This document shows, one piece after another, positions 32,783 through 42,336 of a stretch of DNA of 64,000 nt (the stretch's first letter is position 1; each line of letters starts with the position of its first letter). The DNA lies in NCBI GenBank assembly GCA_039621445.1, contig CP154957.1, positions 38,410,654 through 38,474,653 on the forward strand, given 5' to 3'. The notes beneath the pieces were generated by a model that saw only the letters and a list, made by a program, of their open reading frames with translations, was not told the DNA's origin and ran no database searches. The stretch comes from Euglena gracilis (taxonomy: Eukaryota; Euglenida; Euglenophyceae; Euglenales). A program made the translations under genes and the position numbers.

Positions 32783-32851
32783 GCCTCCCGGGCGGTAACC
32801 GCTGCGTTTTACGCACGCCCGCCACTGGCAAAATTGCGCTTGTCCGCCGGC
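32783..32851. repeat. Third copy fragment of the 219-bp tandem repeat
   Basis: GCCTCCCGGGCGGTAACCGC ... GGCAAAATTGCGCTTGTCC continues the unit broken at 23,624. It ends where element H begins. Confidence 0.8.
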
Positions 32852-33055
32852 CGGGGGTCGGGCTCACAAGGTCTTTGTGCTTCGCCCTCGGTGCCCCTTC
32901 CTCCCTTGTTGGCTGTCCCCGAGGGAGTACGAGACACCCCGGGCGCCGCACTTTGCCCTTGTGAGGCCAGATTGCGCACTGAAATTAGGGGGGCCAGGGC
33001 ATTTTCCAGGGCACCTTGGGCAGCACCAAGTCGTTGATAGTGGGCTTTTTAAAGC
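32852..33055 (-). mobile_element. Element H, segment 1: internal complementary region and YR C-terminus
   Basis: Family 1 sequence on the minus strand. Its internal complementary region (junction 32,942/32,943, GTACGA|GACACC) and the codons for the end of the recombinase match element A at 24,010-24,195. The element's own 3' terminal repeat is missing, so H is truncated here against the tandem repeat. At 33,055 (TTTTTAAAGC) it is broken by element C and resumes at 37,814 (CTCCACCC). Confidence 0.85.
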
Positions 33056-33338
33056 GACACCTCGGGCTCCGCACTTTGCCATTGTGAGGCCATGCCTTGC
33101 TCGCCGGCGGTGTTGCGTGATTGTTCGCTGCGCTGGGTTAGGAGGTCCCGCTTAGTGCCTTTTTTCGCCGGAGTTGGCTGATTCCTAACTTGCCCTTCGA
33201 CACCCAGAAGAAAGGAAAAGAGTTCACGAACGAAGAAGAACCGAGAAAAGAAGTCAATATCAATTCAATATCCAGAAGGACGCGATCCAGACGAACAGCA
33301 ATTGTGAATTCAATTATCAATTTTCAATTTTGACTTCA

Positions 33339-34928
33339 ATGAGCAATGCAGTGGAGAAGAAATTGGGAAGTCATGGCCACGGACGTCCTGGAGCAGTTGC
33401 CGCAGAAACAGGAGAACTTGGAGATGCGGTCGACACGCGACGAACCGCGGCCGTTTTTTCCCCCCAGACCCCCACCCCAGAAATTTGCCAGCCCAAACCC
33501 CCCCCCCCAGTGACGGCCACGGTCCTTGGACCACTGTGGCCAGAAGGCCCAGAAGACAAAAGTCTGCCCCAGACCTTGATGGGCAAAAGATGGGCCAGGG
33601 GGGCCCAAATTTCTCCACAATTGAACAATCACAACCCACACATGTGGGGCATCTCCCCCAAAGGCGCCCAGTCGCCTATACAACAATTGGCCAGAAGATG
33701 GGGAGGTGGAATCAAGGCCAAGGAGGACAACACTACAGGGGCCATGGGGGCCAGTTTTACAAACAAATCCCCTCAGGAAGGGGCAGAAAAGGTCTGTCCA
33801 ACCCCCCCAATTCATCCATCGCAAGAGCCCCTCTCAAGGGGAAAAGGGGGGGCCACAGCAGCCCCCCCAGATTTCAAGTGGGGTTGGAGGCCAAATCAAG
33901 GCCTGAAGGATTATGGAAGAAAATTTGCACATGGAGACCTTGGAGACCAGCAGGGTGGACCCACAGTGGCCACCAAGAAGCTAAGGGGCATCATGCCCAA
34001 CCAGCAGGGTGGACCCACAGTGGCCACCAAGAAGCTAAGACAGCTGCTGGAGAAATCCCCCGAGGGACCCACAGAGGCCCTCTGCCAAAAATGGGGGAAA
34101 AGGGGACCCACAGTGGCCCCTTTAATGACCCAGCCTCAGGAGGAAAAGGGACCCACAGTGGCCCTTTTGGAGGGAGGGGCAGATACCCCTCCAACATTTA
34201 TTTCTCAATTCCCGATCAATCAATCAAGGGGGGGACCCACAGAGGCCCCCCTATGGTATGGCAACCAACCACATCAACATGGAGAAGACCAGATAGGCCA
34301 AACAGGTGCATTAAGCCCTATGGTATGTCTTCCAACAACAAGATCATCCAGAGAGGTGAGCAGAGAGGGAGAGAATGCATGCACATCCCCCCAGAAAACA
34401 TTTCTTTTTACAAGGGCACAAGCCCTAGGGGACCTAGGGGTGCAATGTCCAACACCCCCAACCCAGCCCCCCCAGCATCATCTCACCCAGAAAATAAATT
34501 CAATGGAGGAAGTATGGGGAGACACCCCCCTCCATCAAAGGTTACAAAAAAGCCTAAAATGTCCAACATCTCCAACCCAGCCCCCCCTAAATCATCTTAT
34601 CCAGGAAATAAATTCCATGGAAGAAAAATGGGGAGACACCCCCCTCCATCAAAGGCTGCAAAAAAGCTTGAAATGCTGGGCGAAAAATGCCCCCCCAACA
34701 ACATGTCAACACATCAGGGATGGCATTCAACCCTCCTGGGTAAACCCACCAAAACTGTCCACCCACCCAAAACCCAGAGCAAATTTGAACCTACCCCAAG
34801 CAGAAAAACTACTGCTGGATTACGAAAAATCTGGATCCGTAAAGAGGGTGAGGGATTCAACCACCCAGCACCTCATCCCCTGGTTTTTGATTTCAAAACC
34901 AGAGGGGGGACAGACAAAATGGAGATGA
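33339..34928 (+). pseudogene. Gag and start of RT of element C, frameshifted
   Basis: Starts MSNAVEKKLGSHGHGRPG. After about 50 codons a C run at about 33,497-33,507 shifts the true Gag frame into the overlapping reading 33,485-35,068 (SDGHGPWTTVARRPRRQK, then GRGRKGLSNPPNS). It later returns to the first frame, which holds SREGENACTSPQKTFLF, QCPTPPTQPP, a duplicated SMEEVWGDTPLHQRLQKSLK block and the RT beginning LIPWFLISKPEGGQTKWR. The reading stops at 34,928 by a TGA where element B has a leucine codon. A GGPTVATKKL unit is repeated in the middle. A 100-bp internal duplication (NSMEE...LKSLK twice, 34,480-34,660) is special to this copy. Confidence 0.82.
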
Positions 34929-36569
34929 ATAAGCGATTGCAGGGAAATAAATCAAAGGTTCCAAGTGAAACCTTTCAAGCTGGATCACATCCAGCACATT
35001 TTTCCAGTTTTGGAAAAAGGCCACTGGGCAGCAAAAATAGACCTGAAGGTTGCCTATTTTTCCAGTAAGTCCAGGCCTAAGGCCATTTTTAAGGCATCAG
35101 GTGGGGGGGCAGACCTGGGAATTCCAGGCAGGCTGTTTTGGCCTGAACATAATGCCCCAAATTTTCATGTCAGTCATGAAGACATTCGAAAAGCTGTGGA
35201 GGAAAAGGGGCATCCAGGTATTTATTTACCTGGACGACATCTTACTGGTGGCCCCAACACAAAACATCTTACAAAATCACCTGAACACAGTCGTCAGGGA
35301 TTTAATCAAATCAGGGTTCAAAATCAATGTAAAAATGTCCACCCTGCAGCCCACCCAAATCGTAAATCATCTTGGATTTCAACTAAACTTCCAAGAGGGA
35401 AAATTACAGGTGACCCCCCAGAAAATAAAAACAGTAAAAAAGGAGCTGGGAAAAATGGTGAAAAAAGATTACATGTCAAAAAGGCAACTGGCTGCCATTT
35501 TGGGCCAAAAAAGATGCAACCTTATGGCCCTGCCCTTTCTAAGGGCCTTTACGGATGCCCTGGCAGATTTTTTGGTAAAAAATTCCACAGCCCCCTGGGA
35601 CTCAAAACATCCCATTTCCCAAAGAATAAATGACCAATTAAGAGAAAGAAAAATTCTGCTGGACACCTGGGGGGGCAGACCCTTCCCCCAAAGTGCAACC
35701 AGCTAGTTGCACTCAGACAGCAGTACTCATGCCTGGGGGGGGCTGGACATCCGAACAGGCAAAATTGTGCAAGAGTTTTGGAGGGAAAACTCCATTTTGC
35801 ACATAAATGTCAAAGGATTAAGTGCAGCAATAAGCACAGTTCAAAGCCTCAGCCAGCCAGGGGAAACTGTGTCCCTATCTGTGGACAATCAAGTAATTTA
35901 CTATTACCTAACAAAAGGGGGGGGGGCAGAAAAGACCCTTTCAATTCCATGCTAAGACCCTTCTTCAAATGGTGCATGGAACACAACATAAACCTGCAAG
36001 TAAAGTGGGTCCCCTCAAAAGAATGCCTGGCAGACCCCATAAACAGATGGGAAATGGACAGGGGGGATTACTCACTGGACCCCCAACTTTTTCAATGGCT
36101 GAGGCAGCAGTTCAAAAAGTACATCGGTCTAAAAACAGACCTTTTTGCCTCACCAGGCAACAAAAAACTGCCACAATTTGTGGCCAGGTGGCCCCACTGG
36201 GGAGCCACAGCAGTGGATGCATTACAATGTCCACTGGACAACATGGGGGATCTTTATGCAAACCCCCCCTGGTCTGTAATCCAAAAATTTCTCCCCAGAT
36301 TGAAAATGTTTCCACAGACCGAAGTTTTGATGGTCACCCCCTACTGGGATTCAGCCACTATGGTGGCCCCAGTTAATAAAAATGAAAGTTCCAGGGACCC
36401 CTTGCCTGAAAATCACCCCCTACATGGGTATGTTCACCAATTGCAGTGGGGGCAAATGCCACCCCCCAGGTGGCCCCTCCTTTGCATGATTTTCTCAGGC
36501 AAATTTTGGAGGGGAAACAAATACAAAATTCATCCATTAAAGATTTCCTGGGCAGAAACCCCAGTTTGA
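34929..36569 (+). pseudogene. RT, RNase H and methyltransferase-like region of element C, broken
   Basis: The RT goes on in frame 34,965-35,633 (KPFKLDHIQHIFPVLEKGHW), shifts near 35,055 (the DAYFHIP motif is altered), and continues in 35,050-35,706 with GCFGLNIMPQIF and YLDDILLVAPTQ. A TAG at 35,704 (GAG in element B) ends it just before RNase H. HSDSSTHAWGG starts the next open frame (35,707-35,955), and a G run at about 35,920-35,927 shifts again into 35,778-36,569, which carries LADPINRWEMDRGDY, ANPPWSVIQKFL and VLMVTPYWDSAT. Four separate lesions are therefore visible. Confidence 0.85.
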
Positions 36570-37694
36570 AAAGGTACCAAAGTGCCTTTACGCTTTTATG
36601 GGTAATTTTGGACAAAATGGGGGTACCCCCCCCTGAAGCCACCACTGACCAAGTGGTTGACGCTTTAATCCAACTGTTTCAATTTTCAAAGGCCCAAGCA
36701 CGCAATGCATACAGCGCTATGCTATTGATTCCTGGCTTTGGAGGCCTAAAGTTCCATGCCATGTTGGCACCTTATAAAAGGCTTTGGGACCAAAACCTGG
36801 AGAAATATGGGGCATTCTGCGATCCCCTCCCAATCCTCCTGGGGCTGGCACAGTCCCCCCTGCCCTCTGATATATGTACATGGCGTACACAACTCATTTT
36901 CTGTTCACGAATCCTCTGTTTATACAGATCTTCAGATTTGGCAGAGGTCCAAAGAACCACCAGTGTGTTGGGGGGGGCACCCTACATCAAAATTAAACGT
37001 AAAGGGCAAAAGCTCCACAAGTGGGAGCGACTTGTCTCCATTCTCCAGTGCCCACAAATCAGCCGCTTTCATTTAATGTTGTCTTATGTGGCAGCAACAC
37101 GTTTCTTTATGAAACCCGGGGGCCCCGTTTTAATTACGTTAAAACCCCCCTACAGAGCCATTAAGGCAGATACCATTGCTTATATCACCAAAGAATTTTT
37201 GACCAAACAGGGGGTACCCCCCCAGGTTTTGGGGACCCCACTCCACCAGAGGGGCAGGGGTTGGGTTGCTCAAAAAATTGGGCCTTTCTGCCCAAGAAGT
37301 TTGTGAAATTGGTCAATGGAAGGGGGTGGAGGCTTTTACAGCCCATTATCAAAGACTTGGTGCCCAAGGTTCTTTGGAGAATGCCCTGGCCCCCCTTTTT
37401 TCAGTGCACAACCTGGCCTCACAAAGGCAAAGTGCGGAGCCCGAGGTGTCTCGTACTCCCTCGAGGCAGACCGAGAAGGGAGGAAGGGACACCGAGGGCG
37501 AAGCACAAAGACATTGTGAGCCCGACCCCCCAACCCATTTAAGAAAGTTTGTCTTCAAACGCCCTCTGTCAGAAGATGGGGGCCAGGGGGGGAGGTGGGG
37601 GGGACCCCCCCAGGCAAAGAAACAGCGCCACGGTCGCCACGTCGGAGACAATGCAGCCAACTCCGGCGAGGCGGCACTAAGCGGGACCTCCTAA
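36446..37694 (+). pseudogene. Tyrosine recombinase (YR) of element C, one frameshift
   Basis: The first frame 36,446-37,306 runs from NATPQVAPPLHDFLRQIL through RSSDLAEVQRTTSVLGGAPY and FLTKQGVPPQV. One extra base near 37,229-37,236 moves the catalytic end (HSTRGAG region, GQWKGVEAFTAHYQRL) into the frame 37,266-37,694. The C-terminus is encoded by the internal complementary region and the terminal repeat, again ending SGEAALSGTS. Confidence 0.88.
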
Positions 37695-37813
37695 CCCAGC
37701 GCAGCGAACAATCACACAACACCGCCGGCGAGCAAGGCATGGCCCCACAATGTCTTTGTGCTTCGCCCTCGGTGTCCCTTCCTCCCTTCTCGGTCTGCCT
37801 CGAGGGAGTACGA

Positions 37814-38465
37814 CTCCACCCCCCTCTACTGACCAATTTCACAAACTCTTTGGGCAGAAAGGCACAATTTTTTGAGTAAACCAACCCCTGGCCAACTGGT
37901 GGAGTGGGCCCCCCACACCTGGGGGGATACCCCATGTTTGGCCAAAAAGTCTTTTGTGATGGAAGCAATGGTGTCTGCACTTATGGCCCTGAAGGGGGGT
38001 TTTAATGAAATCAGGAGGGGGCCCCCAGGTCTGACGAATAAACGTGTAGCAGCCACATAGCACATCCATCATCAAGTGAAATGGGCTGATTTGGGGACAC
38101 TGGGGAATGGACACAGCCCTTTCCCACTTGTGGAATTTCTGTACTTTACACTTAATCTTGATGTAGGGTGCCCTACCCAACACACTGGTGGTTCGTTTGA
38201 CTTGCGATAAGTCTGAGGATCAGTATAACCAGAGGAGTCGTGAGCAAAAAATTAGTTGTGTATGCAATGGACAAATATCAGTGGGCATGGGCGCCTTTGC
38301 CAGCCCCAGGAGGATTGGGAGGGGGTCCCAAAATGCCCCATACTTCTCCAGGTTTTGGTTCCAAAGCCTCTTGTAGGGGGTTAACAGAGTGTGGAATCTC
38401 GGTCCACCAAACCCAGGAATCAAAAGCATATCACTGCAGCCTTGGAAAAATGGAATAATTGAATT
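37814..38465 (-). mobile_element. Element H, segment 2: YR coding region
   Basis: The minus strand encodes LIFCSRLLWLY, YIKIKCKVQKFHKWERAVS, YVAATRLFVRPGGP, ADTIASITKDFLAKHG and a HST(R to S)-like region (AHSTSWPGVGLLKK), so the second catalytic arginine has been lost. It is a degraded YR. Element C ends at 37,813 and element E starts at 38,466, splitting the host at TGGAATAATTGAATT. Confidence 0.85.
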
Positions 38466-38719
38466 TCGGACTCCCACGACAGAGGAAGGGGGAGGAAGGG
38501 ACCAAGAGGGCGAAGCACAAGAAGATGGTGAGGTCCTGCTTTCCTTGCCGGCTGTTCTGTTCTGGTGGGTTTATGCGTGCGCGGTTGGTGCTTCTTACTG
38601 CGCCTTTGTTGCCGGAGTTGGCGATGATGAGGCCGCGTCCGACACCTTGGCGAAGCTGAACCACCGTGGCTCCGCCCCCCCCCCCCTCTCCCATGGTCGC
38701 TTGGTGGTCCCCCCCCCCT

Positions 38720-39927
38720 GATGGGGATGGTGGTCTCTTTCTGTGTTTCTGGTTGGGTGGCTGGTGTTGCTTGGTTGGGGGTCCACTTTCTGGTTGGGAT
38801 GTCTTTCTTTTTCTGCTGATTTTTTGGGTGGGAGGGTTGGGCTCACCATCTTCTTGTGCTTCGCCCTCTTGGTCCCTTCCTCCCCCTTCCTCTGTTGTGG
38901 GAGTCCGAGACCATTCGGGCTCCGCACTGCGAGATGGTGAGGTACTGTGCACCCCCCTTTGGGCCATAATTGTTTGAATTTTTGAAACGACACCCAGCCT
39001 CAAATAATGAGCTTGGAAGGCCCCAAAATTTTTCCACTGACCCAGCTGCTGGACTTCTTCCACTTGCAAACCAGCATTTTTCCACCATAAAATCCCAGCC
39101 CCTCTGGTGCTGTGCGGTTTCCAGTGGGTGGTGTCCACCCCCCCCTCCTGCAGGATTTCTTTGGTGAGGGAATTCACCCTTTCTGATGTCAAAGGTCTTT
39201 TGCCATCCAAAGACCATAACAAATTATTTTTGTGTCCAACCATGTGGGCTGTCCTTTTTTCAACAAACGCCAAGGGCTGATGAGGGGTGTGTGTGGCAAA
39301 ATCAAAACCTCCTCCCATCTTGGGAATTGCCATCCTTTCCTTTGCAATAAAATGAAATTTTTTTTCTCCCACAAAACTGATTTTCCGCTGTGTCCTGGGT
39401 AAATCAACCCCCCTGTGGAGGGCCAACAGCCGTCAACAGATGATGAGCCTGTTTCTGAGCTCTTTCACAGATAGGTCTGAGAGGGGTTTGGATTTCCTGA
39501 TGATGTTGTCTAGGAAATCAGTGGGGTCCCAAAAATGGGCATACTTGCAGACATTGGAGTTCCATTTCCTCTTCAATGGAGACAAAAGAGGGGAAAACCT
39601 CAATGACCCAAACCCTTGGAGTAATAAAACTGCTGCATATGCATTTCGTGCACTGTTGAGGCTGTGGGTGGCAAGATCCAGGATGGCTTCAGCCACCTTA
39701 TGGACTGTGCAGTCCTGCAGGGGCACCCCTTTGTGCAACAATTGGCCCATCAAGGCCCTGAATGCTGAATCATATCTTTTGACATTTCCCAGATTTTTTA
39801 TGTGAGTGTCGATACTGGACATCGAAACTTCCTGGGATTGTAATATTTGCCTGACACAATCAAGCAGGCCAAATTCCACCTTGGGGGGAGCATCTCCTCC
39901 CCCCAGCAGTTGGTGAACAGGCCCCAT
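38720..39927 (-). pseudogene. Tyrosine recombinase (YR) of family 2 element E
   Basis: The first part (39,433-39,927) carries DCVRQILQSQEVSMSSID, NVKRYDSAFRALMGQLL, LNSARNAYAAVLLLQGFGS and SVKELRNRLIIC, then TGA where element G has TGG (W). The second part (from 39,426) continues RGVDLPRTQRKISFVGEK, GHKNNLLWSLDGKRPLTSE, HWKPHSTRGAG (H-x-x-R) and VQQLGQWKNFGAFQAHYLRL (W, catalytic Tyr). The Arg equivalent of RSSD is not obvious beside the stop; PRTQRK may supply it. The C-terminal tail rich in Lys/Pro is encoded by the internal complementary region and what follows, as in family 1. Confidence 0.85.
38842..38942. repeat. Internal complementary region of element E
   Basis: The left part (CTCACCATCTTCTTGTGC ... 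GGGAGTCCGA) is complementary to 38,466-38,533, and the right part (GACCATTCGGGCTCCGCAC ... GATGGTGAGG) is complementary to the far end at 42,301-42,336. The junction 38,908/38,909 equals the two observed ends joined head to tail without loss or gain. Confidence 0.9.
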
Positions 39928-40535
39928 TGGGGGGTACCAACAAAACCTTGCTGCCTGGCTGCCTGATTGACATTAATTGGCGCCACCATGATGTCGAAGC
40001 CCAGTGGGGTACAATCAACAGACAACTCAGGTCTTGGTTTAGCATCAATCTTTGAACCCACTGGGGGATGATGCTCCAGGGTGGGTTGGCATAAACTGGG
40101 GAGAGGCCCTTCAAATCTGCCTTCACAGCATCCACCAACAAAGCCCCTTGGTGGGGGTATCGACAGATGAACTTGGGGAATTTTTTGTTGCTGGGTGTGC
40201 AAAACATGTCCACCTCTGGGGTGATGTGGGTTTTGAAAAACTTCAGAATCTGGTGAAAAATGGGCATGTTCAGGGTGTAATCCCCTGGATCTTTTTGCTC
40301 CCTGGTCAGGGAGTCTGCCAATTGTTCTTTTGTGGGAACCCAAACCACCTGCAAGTTGATTTGCTTTTCTTGGCAATGGTATAAAAGGGGTTTTAGGATG
40401 GAATTTAAGTATGGCTTTTTGCCTCCCCATTTTGTTAAGTAACTTACAGCCACCTGGCTGTCCACATGAAGAACAATGGTTTGTTTTGGTTTTGCTAAAG
40501 CCTTTACAGTTTCCACTGCAGACATCAATATGCAT
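39860..40535 (-). CDS. RNase H remnant and NPPW methyltransferase-like domain of element E
   Basis: AVETVKALAKPKQTIVLHVD, SYLTKWGGKKPYLNSIL and VVWVPTKEQLADSLTRE are the RNase H C-terminal half. MFCTPSNKKFPKFICRYP, VYANPPWSIIPQWVQRL and CLLIVPHWASTSWW are the methyltransferase-like domain with NPPW. The N-terminal half of RNase H is missing because of the deletion at about 40,530. Confidence 0.8.
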
Positions 40536-41148
40536 CTTTCAGGTCGATTTTTCCACAGAACCAACCTTTTCTTAAATATGGGAAGATGTTTCCCATGTGT
40601 TCCAATCTGAACTTCTGGGGGGTGAAATGGTGATTTAACTGTCGACAATCTGAAATTAGTCTCTCCTTTGTTTTTCCCCCTTCCTTTTTGGAAATGATAA
40701 AAGAAGGGACCAAATGATTTGCCTCCTCTGGGGTGATTTGCCTGGTTGCCCCTGCACATTCGTATTCCCTCAGAATTTTCTGGGCAGTCATTATTTCTTG
40801 AGGAGTTTTGAAGGGCACTTTCAATGACATCTGAGGGGGTAGGGGAAGATCTGCCCTGACTCCTTCCCTTATTAAGTTTAATACCTCTGTGCTGGCTCCT
40901 GCCTTGACCCAATGGGGGATGCTGGCCTGCAGGGCCTTGTATGGGGGCACCCCTGGGTATAATGTGTCTGGGGATTCCACAGGCCCCATCACTGGGGTCC
41001 TTTCCCCTGGCTGCCCCATCACTGGGGTCCATTCCCCTGGCTGCCCCATCACTGGGGTTGCCTCTGGCCCTGCCATAGGGCTGCTCAAAGACAGGCTTTC
41101 CCCCCTGTTTTTGAAAGATGGGGGAAGGTCTGTGGTGGGGAGGTACAT
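40525..41148 (-). pseudogene. Reverse transcriptase of element E, C-terminal two thirds deleted
   Basis: It reads VLNLIREGVRADLPLPPQ, MTAQKILREYECAGATRQI, LVPSFIISKKEGGKTKERL and CGKIDLKDAY, then jumps straight into the RNase H sequence ILMSAVETVKAL. The Y-x-D-D motif and the start of RNase H are gone, so this copy cannot have made its own enzyme. Upstream are three repeats of a TPVMGQPGE unit. Element G still shows MKDAYFHLKLDSS at the break point. Confidence 0.88.
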
Positions 41149-42101
41149 ATAATGCTGGGGGGTGAGGGCTGATTACCTTCTGGGGGGGCCCTGGTGTAGC
41201 CAATCTTGGGCCTCCCCCCCAAGGGCTGATATCTTGAATGTACTGGCCTCCAGTGGCCACCTGAATTTGCTTGAAATGGCCTCCATTGGCCTTGATATCT
41301 TGATTGTAATGGCCTCCATTGGCGTTCAGGGCCATCTGGCCTTCTTGGTCTCCATTGACCTTCTCTCCAGCACTTTTCTTGTGTCTTCTTTTTCCCTCTT
41401 GGTTCCCCAGATGAGCCACCATGGCTACATTTCCCTTTGGGTTTTGATGCCACCTGTCTTGGCTGTGGCTTGCTTCCCCTGGGGGGGATGATTTTGAGGG
41501 TTCTGGGGGGATAATTGGACATACTTCTCCCCATTGGGGTCCCTTGCTGGGATTCTGGGTTCTGTGTCCTTGACAATGGGCACCATGCCCTGTGGAATGA
41601 TGGCTGCCATAGCCCTGGGCCCCAGGCCCTGTAGATAGATGGCCGCCATGGCCATTTTGAGGAGGGTGTCCACCTTCCTGACTTGAACCCTTTGAATTTG
41701 TCATATTTCCCCTGCCATAGGGGTGGGGATGAGAAGGGGGATGGGTAGTCTGCCAGACCTGTTTTTCCCGCTCCTGACAATGTTTCCTTGATTGATGACT
41801 GTGATGGGTCCCCATGACCCAATGGGCCTTGCCCTGGATGGCTTTTCTGACGCTTTGCTCTGACCACAAGTGTCCAGGGTCCATGGCCGTCACAAAAGCT
41901 TTGTTGAAAACAGGAAATTTCTGACGAACTGGGGGGCGGAAGGGTTGCGACGGCCACGGACGGACGTGTTGGCCCTGCTCCATCAGGTACTCCAGCGCCT
42001 GCAGTTCCTCGGTGTTTTCCAGCTTCGGCTGTCTGTCTTGAACGTCCTTGTGCTCCCACTTCCTCTTGACAGCTTGAAATTTTTTCCAACACATCTTTCA
42101 T
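41085..42101 (-). CDS. Gag of family 2 element E
   Basis: Starts MKDVLEKISSCQEE (compare MKDAISK of A and MSNALEK of B), has CDGHGPWTLVVRAKRQK like family 1 Gag, then low-complexity Trp-Arg-Pro-rich units (QWRPLQS, HWRPVHS), ending at 41,085. A second long open frame over the same bases (39,860-42,094) has GHGGHLSTGPGAQGYG-like composition, and I cannot fully exclude that parts of it are the real C-terminal Gag. No zinc knuckle is seen. Confidence 0.65.
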   Translation of the reverse strand: MKDVLEKISSCQEEVGAQGRSRQTAEAGKHRGTAGAGVPDGAGPTRPSVAVATLPPPSSSEISCFQQSFCDGHGPWTLVVRAKRQKSHPGQGPLGHGDPSQSSIKETLSGAGKTGLADYPSPFSSPPLWQGKYDKFKGFKSGRWTPSSKWPWRPSIYRAWGPGLWQPSFHRAWCPLSRTQNPESQQGTPMGRSMSNYPPRTLKIIPPRGSKPQPRQVASKPKGKCSHGGSSGEPRGKKKTQEKCWREGQWRPRRPDGPERQWRPLQSRYQGQWRPFQANSGGHWRPVHSRYQPLGGRPKIGYTRAPPEGNQPSPPSIICTSPPQTFPHLSKTGGKACL

Positions 42102-42336
42102 TGAATTCCGTTGAACACGTGTTTGATTTTTGAATGTCTTTGTCTTCCGTATTGACCGCACTCGTAGAGGTGATATTCTTTCTCCTTGAGGTCGAAGGGC
42201 AGAAATAGCAATCAGCCAACTCCGGCAACAAAAAGCAGTAAGAAGCACCCCCCGCGCACGCACAAACACACCAGAACAGAACAGCCGGCAAGGAAAGCAG
42301 GACCTCACCATCTCGCAGTGCGGAGCCCGAATGGTC

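Larger units (their letters stand above)
33056..37813 (+). mobile_element. Family 1 DIRS-like YR retrotransposon C (4,758 bp), inserted in element H
   Basis: It starts GACACCTCGGGCTCCGCAC at 33,056 and ends GAGGGAGTACGA at 37,813. Terminal repeats are at about 33,080-33,180 and 37,660-37,745, and the internal complementary region is about 37,425-37,517. Element A shows the unbroken host sequence (GTAAAAGCCTCCACCC at 24,199-24,214), and C's flanks AAAGC|CTCCACC rejoin without duplication. It carries premature stops and frameshifts in Gag, RT, RNase H and YR and is not functional as it stands. Confidence 0.93.
38466..42336 (-). mobile_element. Family 2 DIRS-like YR retrotransposon E (3,871 bp), inserted in element H
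   Basis: The plus-strand borders are TCGGACTCCCACGAC (38,466) and GAGCCCGAATGGTC (ending 42,336). The inverted terminal repeats (GCCGGCTGTTCTGTTCTGGT / AACAGAACAGCCGGCAAGG) are at about 38,531-38,640 and 42,205-42,305. The internal complementary region 38,842-38,942 contains the joined ends, with the junction at 38,908/38,909. Element A shows the empty site (ATTGTATTAAAGCG at about 24,858-24,871), so the insertion is exact. The RT is internally deleted and the YR has a nonsense codon. The outer motif CGGGCTCCGCACT is shared with family 1. Confidence 0.92.
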
